Assembly (NCBI GenBank): GCA_026018925.1
Contig: JAKSZU010000006.1
Coordinates: forward strand, 191,219,449-191,283,448
Length of the DNA stretch: 64,000 bases
Origin: Tupaia tana
Taxonomy: Eukaryota; Chordata; Mammalia; Scandentia; Tupaiidae
Direction: 5' to 3'
The translations under genes and the position numbers were made by a program. Below the pieces are notes generated by a model. The model worked only from the letters and a program-made list of their open reading frames with translations, made no database searches and was not told where the DNA came from. This document shows positions 43,536 through 55,528 of the stretch, one piece after another (the stretch's first letter is position 1; every line of letters starts with the position of its first letter).

Positions 43536-43847
43536 AATTTTTAAGTTTTGAAATCTCACATATTTGAAGGACACATTAATATTATATACTATGCTCAAAA
43601 CTCCTAGTTTGAAAAGAGGAGTTCTGTCTAAATGAATGAGCAAAGATATTCAAATGATCTAATAGCATAATCAAATAGATAACAATATTTTATACCTCAG
43701 AAATATAATTCTACAAACTTGCTAAATTATGAAAAGTTTTATTTGTCATACAACTAGCATATTCTCTATTGGTTGCTGTTCCAGGCTCTTAGATCTACTA
43801 AAGTATGAAAATACAAAGATTACTTTTCCTAAGAGCTTATAAAGTCA
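43536..43847. other. unannotated sequence
   Basis: Nothing recognised. Confidence 0.35.
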
Positions 43848-44102
43848 GGACCAGCAGTTAGCGTAATGGCTATGTCTCTGAACTTCCATGTAGTCGACCA
43901 CCCTTTGAGTCCCAGACCCAGTAGCTTAAACTCATGCCCAGCGCGTGTGCATGCGTGCCCAAGATCCCCAGAGGAGAATAGAGGAAAAGGGATTGTAGCA
44001 TGGCCATCCCCCCCCTCGGGGGTGATTTCCCGCTTTCTCTCTCTGTCTCGCTGTCTTTCTGGTGAGCATACGCGCCCTATAGCTAAAACCTCTAAAAAAA
44101 AA
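43848..44102 (+). mobile_element. SINE-A
   Basis: Head aggaccagcagttagcgtaa, B box ccctttgagtccc, body aagatccccagaggagaata, tail ctatagctaaaacctct. The TSD is short and unclear (aaagtca/agagtca). Confidence 0.92.
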
Positions 44103-44217
44103 GAGTCAATCTGTAGAAAGTAAAAATGAATAATTAAATTCTGTGGAATGTGAAAAAACAGTAAATGCTATGTAGAAAAGAATAAGGCAGGTATTTTTAA
44201 AGTGACCTAGTATTTTT

Positions 44218-44464
44218 TTTTTTTTTTTGAAAAGTTATTGCTATAGAGCGAGTGTGCTCATCAGAAAGACAGAGACAGAGAGATAGAAAGTGAGAAATCA
44301 CCCTGCAGGGGGGATGGTCATGCCGCAATCCCTTCTCCTTTCTCCTCTCGGAATCTTGGGCAAGCAAGGCCCAGTGTGAGTTTAATCCACCAGGTCCGGG
44401 ACTCAAACCGCGGTCGGCTAAATGGGAATTCAGCAACATAGCCATTACACTAACTACTGGTCCC
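44218..44464 (-). mobile_element. SINE-A with TSDs
   Basis: Reverse copy; the body has small deletions near cttctcctttctcctc and gcaaggccc. Identical 17-bp TSDs agtgacctagtattttt (44201-44217, 44465-44481). Confidence 0.95.
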
Positions 44465-44481
44465 AGTGACCTAGTATTTTT

Positions 44482-45414
44482 AAGTCTTGTTTATGGTTTG
44501 AGAAATAATCATGATACTTCACTGCAGGAGGAAAGTAGAGCTGATATTTAAGGAGGGGTATGCATGCGTGTATGCGCACATAACCTTGTATTACTATTTA
44601 GAAGAGTTACAATGGTCAAATTCTAAGTGGATCCATATTGAAATAGTTATATTGTGAAAGGTCATCTGATATATTAACCTTAGCAATTTTTTTTTTCTTG
44701 AAATACTCTGGGCAATAACAACTCTTTCCAAATGTGATTTAAATGTGTGTGTGTGTGTTTTTTTTTAAAGATAAGTGAATGACTATAGTGATTCAGAATG
44801 TCTATAGCACCTGTCATCAGTAATCTCCAAGCAATTTATGGTTCCCTTAGTAAGTAAAATGACTACATTATAGAACAAGAGTTGAATATTTTTACTTTAA
44901 AAGTTACTTGCATCTAGCTGCAATTGCTATATCATTAAGCCTTATCAAAATAAAATTGACAGTAAGGGAAGATCACAGAAATCCAAATTCCAGAATGGAA
45001 TAGACTGGAAGTATGGTTATACTTTGGTGATTACTTTGACTAAAAATTGAATATCACAATGCCTATTATTACTTATTTTCTTATTATTATTCACTTTGGA
45101 AAGAAAAAGGAATTCAAGTTAAGTTATCGGCTGGTCAACTTATACCGTGGCCATTCTCTGATACAAATTCATATATAATTTATTTTCAAGAAACTCACTC
45201 ATTTTTAAAAATTTTATAAAAAAGAATATTCCTAATGATTGCATTGAAAAAACTGCATCATTAAACAAGCTTTGTCATTTATGTGTTTTTTAAATATATA
45301 AGTAATAAATAAAGGTCTGGTACTTTTGAAGGAAGTTAAACAGAAGGAAATATGTCTAGGTTTTAGATTAGTTTGATAATTTTTGATAAACACAGACCAA
45401 CAATTTAAAGAGAC
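44482..45414. other. unannotated AT-rich sequence
   Basis: A short TG run lies at about 44744-44758. Nothing else recognised. Confidence 0.4.
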
Positions 45415-45720
45415 ATTTTTATTATTAGGTGCATATATTTATAATTATCATATTTCTTAATGTATTGAACATTTTGTTATTGAAAATATCCTTCTTTCTC
45501 CTTAGTAAAAATTTATATATTGAAATTTATTTTGTAGAGTCATTCCATCTCTCTCTTGGTTACTGTCTGATGGCATACTTTATTATTTTATTGTCAACCT
45601 CTTGTGTCTTTGAATTTACAGTGCTTCTTGTAAACACTGTATATTAGACAATGTTTATTCCATCCTGCCTATTTTTGTTGTTCAGAGGCAGATATTTAAA
45701 CTATTTATATTTAATATTAT
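45415..45720 (-). mobile_element. L1 fragment
   Basis: Reverse L1 text: ttattaggtgcatatattta, ttgaacattttgttattg, atatccttctttctccttag, gcttcttgtaaacactgtat, atttaaactatttatattta. No frame left. Confidence 0.6.
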
Positions 45721-45721
45721 T

Positions 45722-46030
45722 GCTGCAGAAGGTACCTCAACAGATATTTATTAATACCAACTTTTTTCTTTGCTTTGGGTACACAGTGGGCAAATTAGAA
45801 TCTATGTCCTTGTGAAACTTGCATTTAACATCAGCATACAATATGCAAATAAGTAACAAGATATATAATATGAAGAGGTAATGTGAAATAAATAAATATA
45901 AAGCAATGAGGTAGTTTGAAAAGGAATGATTGGTAGGACAAGCCCTTTTATAGACAGAATAATCACTCTCTAAGGAGGTGATATTTGAGTAGGATAAATG
46001 AAGTGAGGGCTTGAACCATGATGACTCTGT
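45722..46030 (-). mobile_element. L2-like ancient LINE fragment
   Basis: acagatatttattaatacca, gggtacacagtgggcaaatt, ccttgtgaaacttgcattta and ctaaggaggtgatatttgag follow a common ancient mammalian repeat that I associate with L2 in reverse. Confidence 0.4.
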
Positions 46031-46235
46031 GGAAAAGATGTATTTTCACTTCAAAGAAATTTCTAGAACATTCGATAAGACTATTTCTACTTCTATATAT
46101 GAGCATTAGAGCATTAATATAAGTCTCTTTTTTATATAACATTTGAATTGGCTATGTTTAAAAAGTCCAACTATCTATAAATATACTTAAGAGACAAAAT
46201 TTATAGATATTATCACATTTCAGTAAAGTTACTTT

Positions 46236-46495
46236 TTTTTGGGGGGGGGGAGGTTTTCGCTATAGGGTGCGTGCGCTCGCCAGACAGAGAGAGACAGAGA
46301 GACAGAAAGTGAGAAATCACCCCCCAGGGGGGATGGTCACGACGCAATCCCTTCTCCTCCATTCTCCTCTCGGGATCTTGGGCACGCACGCACACGCGCC
46401 TGGCATGAGTTTTAAGCCACTGGGTCCGGGACACAAACCGCGGTCGGCTACATGGGAGTCCAGCGACATAGCCATTACACTAACTGCTGGTCCCA
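46236..46495 (-). mobile_element. SINE-A, young
   Basis: Reverse copy with CpGs (cgcacgcacacgcgcctgg). A run of ten G on this strand (46241-46250) lies between the T run and the gaggtttt tail word. Identical TSDs agtaaagttacttt (46222-46235, 46496-46509). Confidence 0.95.
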
Positions 46496-46509
46496 AGTAA
46501 AGTTACTTT

Positions 46510-46990
46510 GAGAAGAGATTTCAAATGCTGCTGTTGAATCTGTCTGTAATTCTCAGCACACCATCACAGTTATAATATTTTCTATTATAATCAACTTGAC
46601 AAAACGATTGCATCCTATTTTTAATTACAAAGAAACTCTTGGGATAAACATAATCTCATAAAAAGCAATGAAAATGCAGAGGATTGAAGTTTACATTGAG
46701 TACAATACTAGTAATTTCCTTTTCTACCTTTTTGATTTATCTTTGTTTTAGAGAATTCCAAACTTAATATCAAGGAAAATTTTAGTATTACACTGTTTGA
46801 AAATAACTAATAAAATTTTCAGGAGTATTTTATTATTCAGAAAGGATCAGATACTCATAACTAATGTCTCTAAATTTATAAGGTTTATTTATTTTCACTT
46901 GTGAGATAGTTAGCCCCCACTTATGGGTAGATAGGGTAAAGGCTCCCAAAGGAAGTTACTCTTTTTTTTTTGAATGAAGTCTCTGTTTTT
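46510..46990. other. unannotated sequence
   Basis: Nothing recognised. Confidence 0.35.
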
Positions 46991-47039
46991 CCTCTATGGT
47001 CTGGTTAATGAACAATGTATATACCCTTTTACATGCCTC

Positions 47040-47535
47040 TAAAAGAACTTATGACTCCTTGCTACTAAGGCAGAAGATGGAAATGTTGAACACACAGACA
47101 GGGTAAAGGCCCAAGGTGGAATCGCAGTGGCTAAGTTTTCATAGTAGAAAGCTGGCTGCATTGGGACTCAAAGCAACTATGACTAAGGATTAGAGTTTCT
47201 GTTTAGTAACTATATTCTTACAAGAAGTACGGAATGCTATGATCTGCTGACCCCACAAAAATAGGGTAATAAGTCACTCAGCTACCACATAACTCCTTTC
47301 TGAAGCCCACTTCCTTATCAGAAAGCCAGCCCATTGCTCAGACTGTTAGATAAAATCTCCTTACCTCCAGCTCTTCTTTGGCAACCCATCTGGGACCCTT
47401 CCAAGCTTGAAAGGTCTGTTCTTCCTTCCATCTCTTAGTAAACTCTGCTTTGCTGTCCCCTCTCTATGTCTGCATCTCTAATTCTTTGTGAGTGCTGGAT
47501 ATGAACCAGCACAGGTGTTAGGTCTGATCACCCAG
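47040..47535 (+). mobile_element. candidate solitary LTR, family unknown
   Basis: The region ends with a pyrimidine-rich stretch (ccttccatctcttagtaaac, tctgctttgctgtcccctct) and ggatatgaaccagcaca, like the R/U5 side of an ERV class I-type LTR. Old and degraded. The start is a guess. Confidence 0.3.
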
Positions 47536-47837
47536 GACTCCTGCATCAATAGGATTGCACAAGATGCCAGAGAATGGCAAAAAATAAAGAGGTCTGGTGA
47601 AATCTTGGCACCTATGATAAAATTTATAGTTTTTGTTACCTTACAAAATTTACAACTTTATCCTATAATTATTTACCAGAACATGTACATTTTTAATACA
47701 TTTCTTGATTTTGTCCATTCTGCTTGTTTAGGAATTTAAAAAGAGAAAAACTGGGTGGAATACTAACATTTAATTCACTTATTTATTCACATAAGTTTGT
47801 ATATTGATACTAACATAAAAGTGGATGGCATTCTGTC
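47536..47837. other. unannotated sequence
   Basis: Nothing recognised. Confidence 0.35.
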
Positions 47838-48190
47838 TATCTTTGTCAGCTCAGGCTGCTATAAAAAAATACTGAGGGACTATAAACAGAAATTTATTTC
47901 TCCTAGTTCTGGAGACTGTGTAGTTCAAAATCAAGGTGTTTGCAGATTGGTATCTGGTGAGGGCTCTTGCTCACTAGATAGACTTAGCCTTACTGTGTTA
48001 TGACTTGATGGAAGCTGTGAGGAAGCTGTCTGTATCTCTTTTATAAAAGGCACTATTCACATTCATCATGGAAGAACCCTTACAACCTAATCACCCCAAA
48101 GACCTCAGCTACTCATATAAAGGTTAGGTCTCCAGATAAAAATTTCAAGAAGACATAGACATTTTGTACATACGGCCATTTACTGTGAAT
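47838..48190 (-). mobile_element. MaLR-type LTR (MLT1/MST-like)
   Basis: Reverse text of MaLR LTRs: gtcagctcaggctgctataa, aaatactgagggactataaa, cagaaatttatttctcctag, tctggtgagggctcttgctc, gaagctgtgaggaagctgtc. A broken, ancient LTR. Confidence 0.7.
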
Positions 48191-48312
48191 AAAAAACAAC
48201 CATAAACAACAACTAGACGTGATTTTTCCTTAATAGAGGCTATCTTTAGCAAAGAACATTTTACTTTAAAAAATATTTACTTTTTAAAGTGCTGTACGAA
48301 AAATATCATTTG

Positions 48313-48494
48313 AGGATTGGCCATGTGGCTTATTGGATAAGGGAGCTAGATTCAGTCTGACTGATAGTTATTCAAGTCCCAGCCCCAGAGACTTAAAAAT
48401 TACACCTGTCATGTGTATATGTGGGCCCAGGACTGCAAGGGATAGATATTTGGAGGAAGAAAGATTATGGCATGACCAAGCCCCATTAGGGAGT

Positions 48495-48537
<43 letters not shown>

Positions 48538-48565
48538 GGTGCATCTGCTTACTGACAATTAAAAA
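48313..48565 (+). mobile_element. SINE-C with TC expansion
   Basis: gaggattggccatgtggctt, gttattcaagtcccagcccc, gattatggcatgaccaagcc, then an expanded (TC)n of the body (48499-48534) and gcaggtgcatctgcttac. Confidence 0.75.
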
Positions 48566-48687
48566 ATTGTCATTAAATTAATATCTGTTGTCTATATTCT
48601 AAAAAGAAAAATAAAAATTCTTAAAGAAAAAATAAAAAGTTTTATGGAATATCTAGAAAGGTATGTTGAGAGCAGAAAATGAAGGGT

Positions 48688-48935
48688 TTTTTTTGTATTT
48701 GCTATAGGGCACATGCACTCATTGGAGAGAGACAGAGAGACAGAGAGAAGGAGACAGAGAGAGAGAAATAACTCCTCAAGGGGGATGATCAGACCACAAT
48801 CCCTTCTTTTCTATTCTTTCAAGATTTTGTGCATGCATGCACATGCCTGGTGTGATTTTCAGTCCACCTGATCCAACTGAACAGTTGGCCATGTGTCATC
48901 TCGTCTCCTTAACTACCACACCACCTGCTGGGCCA
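48688..48935 (-). mobile_element. SINE-A/C
   Basis: Reverse copy: tatttgctatagggcacatg, expanded gagacagagag, gggatgatcagaccac, taccacaccacctgctgggc. Confidence 0.87.
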
Positions 48936-49089
48936 TGAAGTGTTTTAAGTGTAGTAAAGATAAGGACGATATACTTTATTCATTAGACAACAGGGACTCA
49001 TTTGCCATATGGGAGTAAATGTGTCTATTATTTTCTGAATTAACACGTTTCATTCTCACATGGCATGCCCTTACTTCAGAACTATAACA

Positions 49090-49700
49090 GAAACTATATC
49101 TTCTGCTTGATTTCATATTTGCCTTGTTTATTCATGCTTCTCCAGCCATACTCCATAGTATCCTAAGAGTCTCTTTAGAAAATGTAACTCTAATCAGTTT
49201 CTCCATTTAAAATTCTAAGTAGTCTTTTCTGAACACAGGACAAATTCCACTGTCTGTGTCCCATCTGTTTTTCTTAAGCCTCCTCTCAGTGCCATACTCC
49301 CTATGCTTATAAAAACTAGCTATTGTGGTTTCACAAATAGACCATATCAATATCCATTGAAACAGATCTTTCCAACACTCTACAAAGATTTCTGTATCCT
49401 AGCTCTTTATTTACCTGTTATATCCATTCTTTCAAAATTCAACTAAATCTCCATCTTCTGAAAAGTCTTTCTTAAACCTTCCCCTTATCCAAGAACAATT
49501 AGCAACTCATTTATTCTTATCCCCACTAGGATGTTATCTATGTAACATAAACATTTTCATTTCAATTGGCCACTAATATATCTGTTTTCCATACAAGACT
49601 GAAGAATTTTGTCTAACTATTACTGTAATCCCCACTGACTTCTACATTTTTCTTGGTAGTAAATGATCAACAGATATTAAATTAATTCATAAAGGAATAA
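49090..49700 (+). mobile_element. L2 LINE 3' fragment
   Basis: L2-like order: ggacaaattccactgtctgt, cagtgccatactccctatgc, ctccatcttctgaaaagtc, tcttaaaccttccccttatc, acaagactgaagaattttgt, gtaaatgatcaacagatatt. Confidence 0.55.
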
Positions 49701-49978
49701 ATTATATCATGAAATATAATATTTGGAAGCTTTTTTTAGTAGCATTTTAATATAGAATTGATGAGATGTAAGGCTTGCAAGGTGGTAGCCTCACTGATTT
49801 ATTTTTAACCTAATTTTTTTCTTTCAAGTTACCTTTGCTTATAGGGTTCTCTTACCTCGATTATTCTTCTCAGTCTCATGTTCAATTAACTTTAGTTATT
49901 AGTGACTAAATTGATTTTTTAAACTTTATTCATGAAAGAGAGAGCATATTTATACATATATATAAGAGATCAGAAAGT

Positions 49979-50251
49979 GGGGCCGGCCAGTGGTGTGGTG
50001 ACTAAAGCAGCTGGATCCCACAAAGCCAACTGCTTGGTTTGAGTGCTGGACCCACCAGCCTGAAAGACACACCAGATGTGTGTGCATGAGGGTCCAAGAT
50101 CCTGAGAGGAGAATGGAAGAGAAAGGACTGTAATATGGTCCATCCCTCCTGAGAATGATTTCTTACTTTCTCTCCCTCTTTGTCTGTCTCTCTCTTTCTC
50201 TCTTTTTGTGTTTATCTCCAGCAAGTGCGTATGCCCTATAGGGAAAAAAAT
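49979..50251 (+). mobile_element. SINE-C
   Basis: Head ggggccggccagtggtgtgg, gcagctggatcccacaaagc, body ccaagatcctgagaggagaa, tail gtgcgtatgccctatagg. Confidence 0.88.
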
Positions 50252-50259
50252 CAAGGAGA

Positions 50260-50430
50260 AACATGCACTCTTGACAGGATCTCATCACACCATGATTCTT
50301 AGCCACGGCCCTCTAGCTTATCAGGATCTCTGGCACAGAAACACCTGACATGTTTTCCAGTCAATTTGGGACGTGAAGTTGCATCTGGCCATGAGCCTTC
50401 CAACACTACAGTCCAGTCCAGTCCTGACCG
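50260..50430 (-). mobile_element. SINE-C fragment, tail to tail with the previous copy
   Basis: Reverse text: gaaacatgcactcttgac, tatcaggatctctggcacag, cacctgacatgttttccag, catctggccatgagccttc. Confidence 0.5.
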
Positions 50431-50449
50431 GGCCACCAAACGTGGGCCT

Positions 50450-52010
50450 CTGATCCTACCTTTCCACAGACATCTTCTAGCTGTTACATGAAATAATTTT
50501 AAATTTCAGAAGTTGTCCCCAAACAGCCTTATGTCCCTGAGAATTCATTCTTACCAAATATCTAACTTTCTGTTTGTTATATCTGGGTATATTTTTCCTT
50601 ATCTTTCTTTCAGAAAAAGGAAAGATAGGACCAAGATTGCCTTAAAATAGATTAAAGAACAAGTTTTAAATCTGTGTTATTCTGACATATATTCATAGGC
50701 TATAAGAACAAAAGTTTTTTTTAATTATTTATTAAATACTTACATTAGGGATGTGCATATGCAGTCACTATGCTACCTATTAGGAATTTGACATTTGACA
50801 AGATCCTAAACTGCCTGCCAGTGGTTTACAGTATAATATTTGAGGGAGAAAGAAAGGGAATGGTTTATCATAGTCACTAAAGACCATTGCTTAGAATTTT
50901 CTTAGTACATTATTTCTTCAAACATTAAATACAAAATTAATTATTTAAAGTTCTATGGATTCCACCTGGAACTGAGAGTATTGCCTTCTATTCAAATTTC
51001 ATAAGTAGATTTCTCTGAGCTAGGCCCACATAGTAACAATGAGAGCTCTGATATCACATGATTATACTAGAATTTTGGTAAGTTTTTCACTAGTCAAACA
51101 CATGAAAATAAGTAGTAAGTTGTAAAAGAAAAATACACTCAAGTATTGCTTCACATTGTATCTGAAATGATCATTTCAAATTTGAAATATTGCATTTGTT
51201 TGCTAGTCCTGATTATTAATTCTATGAATCATCACATTATTTGTCCTTTCATAAAGATGTAAAAAGTAAAGTAACACAGTATTAACAAATGATAGCATAG
51301 GTCTGGGGATTCTGAGATTACATCATGTAATAAAATGAAAACATTAAAAGGTAATATATCCAAGACAACAAGAAATGTTTATAACAGAAGAGCAATGTAC
51401 TTTAAAGTGTCAGATCTGGCAGAGAATCAGAATCTTTTGCTATTTTATAATGAGAATAATAAAAACTCACAGTTATATTGTCAATAATTAAATATTAAGG
51501 TGTCTACCTTATGAAAAGAATAATAAGTGCTACATAAGGAAATCTCTTATTTTCCACCCTATAATAAAGATCAATTTTGAGAATCTGATAAGTTGTCTAA
51601 AAAGTAAAAGTAGAATCTCTCATAAAATATTTTATAAGTTTAAAAGACAGAATGCATTAAAATCAGTGTATTGATAGTGGAGCCCAGTAACTAAACACTA
51701 AGAATCCTTGCCAAGAATTCTGAATGCTGCTGAATTAATCAATCTTCAAATTTGTAGGCTCAGCAAAATAGTTCTATCTTAAAGTTTAAAATAAACTGAT
51801 ACCAAATGCATGCTCACAATAAACTTGTATATAAACTAAGCTTTTAAATCACATTTTAATTTATAACAAGAGCTGTGGCAGAATGACCCAAATACTTATG
51901 GTGTCACAGCCAGGTCTTTATCACTCTGTAGAATGATCAGATGATGATTTCTTAGAAAGCAATGGAATAATTTGGGTCCATTGTTTAAAGGGATCTGTCT
52001 TAATGAAAGG
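50450..52010. other. unannotated AT-rich sequence, about 1.5 kb
   Basis: I recognise no repeat or gene. Confidence 0.45.
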
Positions 52011-52017
52011 GATATGC

Positions 52018-52210
52018 GGGGCCAGCAGGAGGCATGGTAGTTGGGTCACTGGACCCCCACATAGGTGACCAAAGTTCCAGTACCAGGCCTGGCAGCTTTT
52101 CTTCTCACTTTCCCTCTCTTTTCCTTTCTTTCTCTCTCTAATGTGCACATGTGTCCTATAGCAAGTTTAAAAATAATAAGTAAAATTAGATAATTATTTG
52201 GGGGAAAAAA
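52018..52210 (+). mobile_element. SINE-B with a SINE-A-like tail
   Basis: Head ggggccagcaggaggcatgg; agttccagtaccaggcctgg leads directly into cttctcactttccctctc, yet it keeps tgcacatgtgtcctatagca from the long form before ataataagtaaaatt. Confidence 0.87.
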
Positions 52211-52296
52211 GGCATTTGTTTATGACAGATACCATTCCTGTTCCTATGTAGTACATTAGATGCATAATTTTTTACTAGTTTCCAATTTCCCATGGA

Positions 52297-52455
52297 AATA
52301 TACTGGGCATGTGTACATGTGTGTGCCCAAAATGCCAAATGGAAGGAGAAATGGGTGAAGGGGTTCTGGTGTGGTCATCCCCCATGGATTTCTCACTCTC
52401 TTTCCCTCTTTGTCTCTCGCTAGTGTGCACACTTATTCTCCAGCAAATTTTGAAA
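52297..52455 (+). mobile_element. SINE-C, 5' part missing
   Basis: Starts in the body (tactgggcatgtgtacatg), with gtgtgcccaaaatgccaaat, tcccccatggatttctcact and tgtgcacacttattctccag. No head or A/B box. Confidence 0.75.
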
Positions 52456-52459
52456 ATTG

Positions 52460-53003
52460 AAAGAAATTATTTTTCTAAAAAAATTGACTTTAGAACGGAT
52501 TTAATCCTCTGCATTGCTTAAACTCTCAAATTTTGGTCTTTATTTCCTATTCTTAAGTTTGGAAGTGTTTATTCACTCTTGTAATGAACTTAACAAATTC
52601 AGAAAACAATAATTACTGAACTTTGATACCCATAACTATATTATTTGAGGGGTTCTTGATTTTCTATAGCTAAATAAGATAAATACATTTGAAAAATGTT
52701 TGCAATTTATTTTTATTTCTAACTTCCAAAAGTTAAGTTTAAATAAATTTACATAATGTATCCTGTTCAGAGGAATGTGATTTTTATGGCATTCGAAATT
52801 GCTAATATAACTACAAATAAAATGACAAAGGAAATCAAGCTCTCCATATTACCCTAAAATTACTTTTTCTTAAGCAGTTCCCTTTGAGATTAACTTTATC
52901 TGTCAAACTTCTCTAATTTTAGTATTTATATGTGTGTGTGTATGTGTGCATGTGTCAGTCTGCTTGGATGAGCATTACTTTGAAAATAAACTTTAATTCC
53001 TTA
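52460..53003. other. unannotated AT-rich sequence
   Basis: Includes a TG-rich patch at about 52930-52960. Nothing recognised. Confidence 0.4.
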
Positions 53004-53010
53004 AAATCAT

Positions 53011-53256
53011 CAGTTTTTTGCTTGTTTGCTTTGTTTTGTTTTTGTTTTTGCCATACAGCTTGTACACTCACTGGAGAGAGAGGGAGAAAGGGAAAATAAG
53101 AAATCACTGCTCAGGGAAAAGGTCACACTGCAATCCTTTCTCTTCCATTCTTCTGCTGGAATTTGGGCATGCAAAACTTCTGACACGGGGACTTGAACTG
53201 CACAGTTGACCATGTGGGAACCAGTGCCTTAACCACCGTATCACCAGCTGGCCCCC
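53011..53256 (-). mobile_element. SINE-C
   Basis: Reverse copy: tttgccatacagcttgtaca, ggtcacactgcaatcctttc, ggacttgaactgcacagttg, aaccaccgtatcaccagctg. A short TSD aaatcat (53004-53010, 53257-53263) is likely. Confidence 0.87.
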
Positions 53257-53263
53257 AAATCAT

Positions 53264-53571
53264 TCATTTTATAGCAAAATTTAAAAAAAAAAAAAAAAAA
53301 CATTGAATGTTAAAGTCAGTTTGGAATGAACCCCAAAGTGAAACTACTATGCTTGCATCAATTCTTAACTCACAGAATACAGACCAAGAAATATTAAATT
53401 AGCTACTTGAAATCATTGGTAACTTCAGACTAAAATAATTCTGACATTCAAAACATTATTTAGCAATTCACTTAAGTTAAACTCTCTTAAATTCTTTTGT
53501 ATATTTTTCTCTCATGAAATATCCAGTAGATAAGCAAATTTCATTAATTCTGTCCTTTAAACATTTAATTT
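53264..53571. other. unannotated sequence
   Basis: Poly-A run at 53282-53300. Nothing else recognised. Confidence 0.35.
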
Positions 53572-53582
53572 CCAATGAAGAT

Positions 53583-53840
53583 TTTTTTTTTGAGAAGTTT
53601 TTGTCATAGAATGTGTGCACTTGTCAGAAAGACAGAGAGAGACAGAGAGACAGAAAGCAAAAATCACCCCCCTGGGAGAATGGCTATGTTGCAATCCCTT
53701 CTCCTCCATTCTCTTCTCAGGATCTTGGGTACATATGCACACATGGCTGGCATGAATTTAAGCCACTGAGTCTGGGACTTGAACCACGATTGACTAAATG
53801 GAATTTCAGCTACATAGCCATTATGCCAACTGCTGGTCTC
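53583..53840 (-). mobile_element. SINE-A with TSDs
   Basis: Reverse copy from gagaagtttttgtcatagaa to gccaactgctggtct. Identical TSDs ccaatgaagat (53572-53582, 53841-53851). Confidence 0.94.
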
Positions 53841-53906
53841 CCAATGAAGATCTTAAAGAGTGTCAATAATCTGCAGTCTTTTGGTTCTAATCAGAAACAC
53901 CATTCT

Positions 53907-54069
53907 TCTTTTAAAGAATATTTTATTTTGTTTATTATTATTTTTTAATTCAACCAGAGAGAGAAAGAAAAAGAGAAAGTGAGAAAGGAGGCCACCAGGT
54001 CTGGGACTCAAACTGCAGTCAGTCATGTGGGAGTACAGTGCCTTAACCAACACACCACCTGCTGGCCCC
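53907..54069 (-). mobile_element. SINE-B with TSDs
   Basis: Short reverse copy: accaacacaccacctgctgg head, gggactcaaactgcagtcag over the B box, agagaaagtgagaaaggagg, T-rich tail. TSDs cagaaacaccattct (53892-53906) and cagaaacatcattct (54070-54084). Confidence 0.93.
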
Positions 54070-54084
54070 CAGAAACATCATTCT

Positions 54085-54472
54085 AAAAGCTATGAGGAAT
54101 CATATTATTTCTCAACTGAACCTTATTCTTGACAAAAGCATTGCTTCCAAACTCTTTTCAAGCATGAGAACCCTTTGTAACATTAAGAAATATAATGGCC
54201 CACTGTACCACATTTAGTTATACTAGCTGTTAAAAATAGTGGAAAGGCATTTTAATAATTTAGAATGGAATTTTACTTTAGCAAGAAAATTATATGAACA
54301 TGTAGTTGAAAAATAGCAGCTCCTCTACATATGAAACAAAATATGTTTAGGCTACAAAAGATATTTGTGTATATGTTGTGAATGTGTATCCCTTACAAAA
54401 TCTCTGAACATATTTGAGTTTGTTTTTTATTTTGGAGGAAAGTGGAGGTAAAGAGATATTGCTTTACCGAGT
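54085..54472. other. unannotated sequence
   Basis: Nothing recognised. Confidence 0.35.
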
Positions 54473-54544
54473 TTGTGTGACATTACACTAAAATTCACCC
54501 ACTGTCAGTACACCTTTGATCCATTTGGAGCCAAAACAATTTGT

Positions 54545-54800
54545 TTTACTTTTTTCGCTATAGGGTGCATCTACTTGCTGGAGATATATACACACACATG
54601 CACAGAGAGAGAGAGAGAAATCACTCTCCATGGGGATGGCCAGGCCATAATCCCTTCTATTCCATTCTCCTCTTGTGATTTTGAACATGCACACATATGC
54701 ACCCAGTGTATTTTTCAAGCCAGCAGGTCCAAAGACTCAAATTGTTCATTTGGCCATGTGGGATCCAACTCCTTAATCGCTATGCCATCTGTGGGCCCCA
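54545..54800 (-). mobile_element. SINE-C/A inside L1
   Basis: Reverse copy: tttttcgctatagggtgcat, gggatggccaggccataatc, tgcacccagtgtatttttca, gccatgtgggatccaactcc. Confidence 0.88.
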
Positions 54801-55014
54801 TTTTGGGAATCCTATGTAGCCAAGTATCCACCATCACAATCAAAACATGAAATATTTCTTTCACCTTAAAATGTTTCTTTGTGCCCTTTCACAGTCATTG
54901 ACATCCACGAATCTCAATCTTTTTGACAGGTATGTGGTTGAAATATTTTCTTTCAAAAATCTTGCACTTCTTTTTGTTGTTGTTCTTGACAGTATCTTCA
55001 AAAGATCAAAGATG

Positions 55015-55286
55015 TGAGACCAGCAGATGGTATAATGATTATGTCGCTGGGCTCCCACATAGTCTACTACGGTTGGAGTTCCGGACCAGTGGATTAAATC
55101 TCACGTGGGATTAAATTAAATCTGCCCGCATGTGCAGGTATGCACGCCCAAGATTCCAAGAGGAGAATGGAGGAGAAGGGATTGCAAAGCGGTCATCCCC
55201 CCAGGGGAATGATTTCTTGTTTTCTCTCTCTCTGTCTCTCCAGTGAGTACATGTGCCCTATAGCAAAAATTTCCCTCTAAAAAAGT
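55015..55286 (+). mobile_element. SINE-A inside L1
   Basis: Head tgagaccagcagatggtata, body cccaagattccaagaggaga; an extra attaaattaaat stretch sits after ctcacgtggg. TSDs agatcaaagatg (55003-55014) and agatcaaagacg (55287-55298). Confidence 0.93.
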
Positions 55287-55347
55287 AGATCAAAGACGTA
55301 ATTCATTTTGTTATTGTTGTTGGTTGGTTGGTTTATATTTTAAGCAG

Positions 55348-55528
55348 CGTCTCTCTGTGGTGATCCTCCTTGGCCTCTTGGTAGGACTATGAGTGCACGT
55401 CCACACTGGGCCCTCTTTTTTTAGACACGGTCTTGCCATGTAGCCTAGGCCAGACTCAAGTTTGTCATCCTCCTGCCTCAACCTCCCCACGTCTCTGGGA
55501 TTACAGGACCAGAGCACAGTGCCCATTC
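55348..55528 (-). mobile_element. 7SL-derived SINE, dimer-like (Alu/B1-related)
   Basis: On the minus strand it reads gggcactgtgctctggtcct, gtaatcccagagacgtgggg, aggttgaggcaggaggatga, ggcctaggctacatggcaag, accgtgtct, an A run, then a second, shorter unit: gggcccagtgtggacgtgca, agaggccaaggaggatcacc. This is the Alu/FLAM pattern with a second monomer of about 65 bp. 7SL-derived SINEs are known only from Euarchontoglires. Confidence 0.85.

Noticed and set aside
47040-47535. A complete provirus near the candidate LTR
   Set aside because: I see no paired LTR, primer-binding site or gag/pol/env-like text around it; at most a solitary fossil LTR.
55348-55528. Human or primate origin of the window
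   Set aside because: 7SL-derived sequence is present, but no ordinary Alu copies occur in 64 kb, whereas about 65 copies of a non-primate tRNA SINE do.
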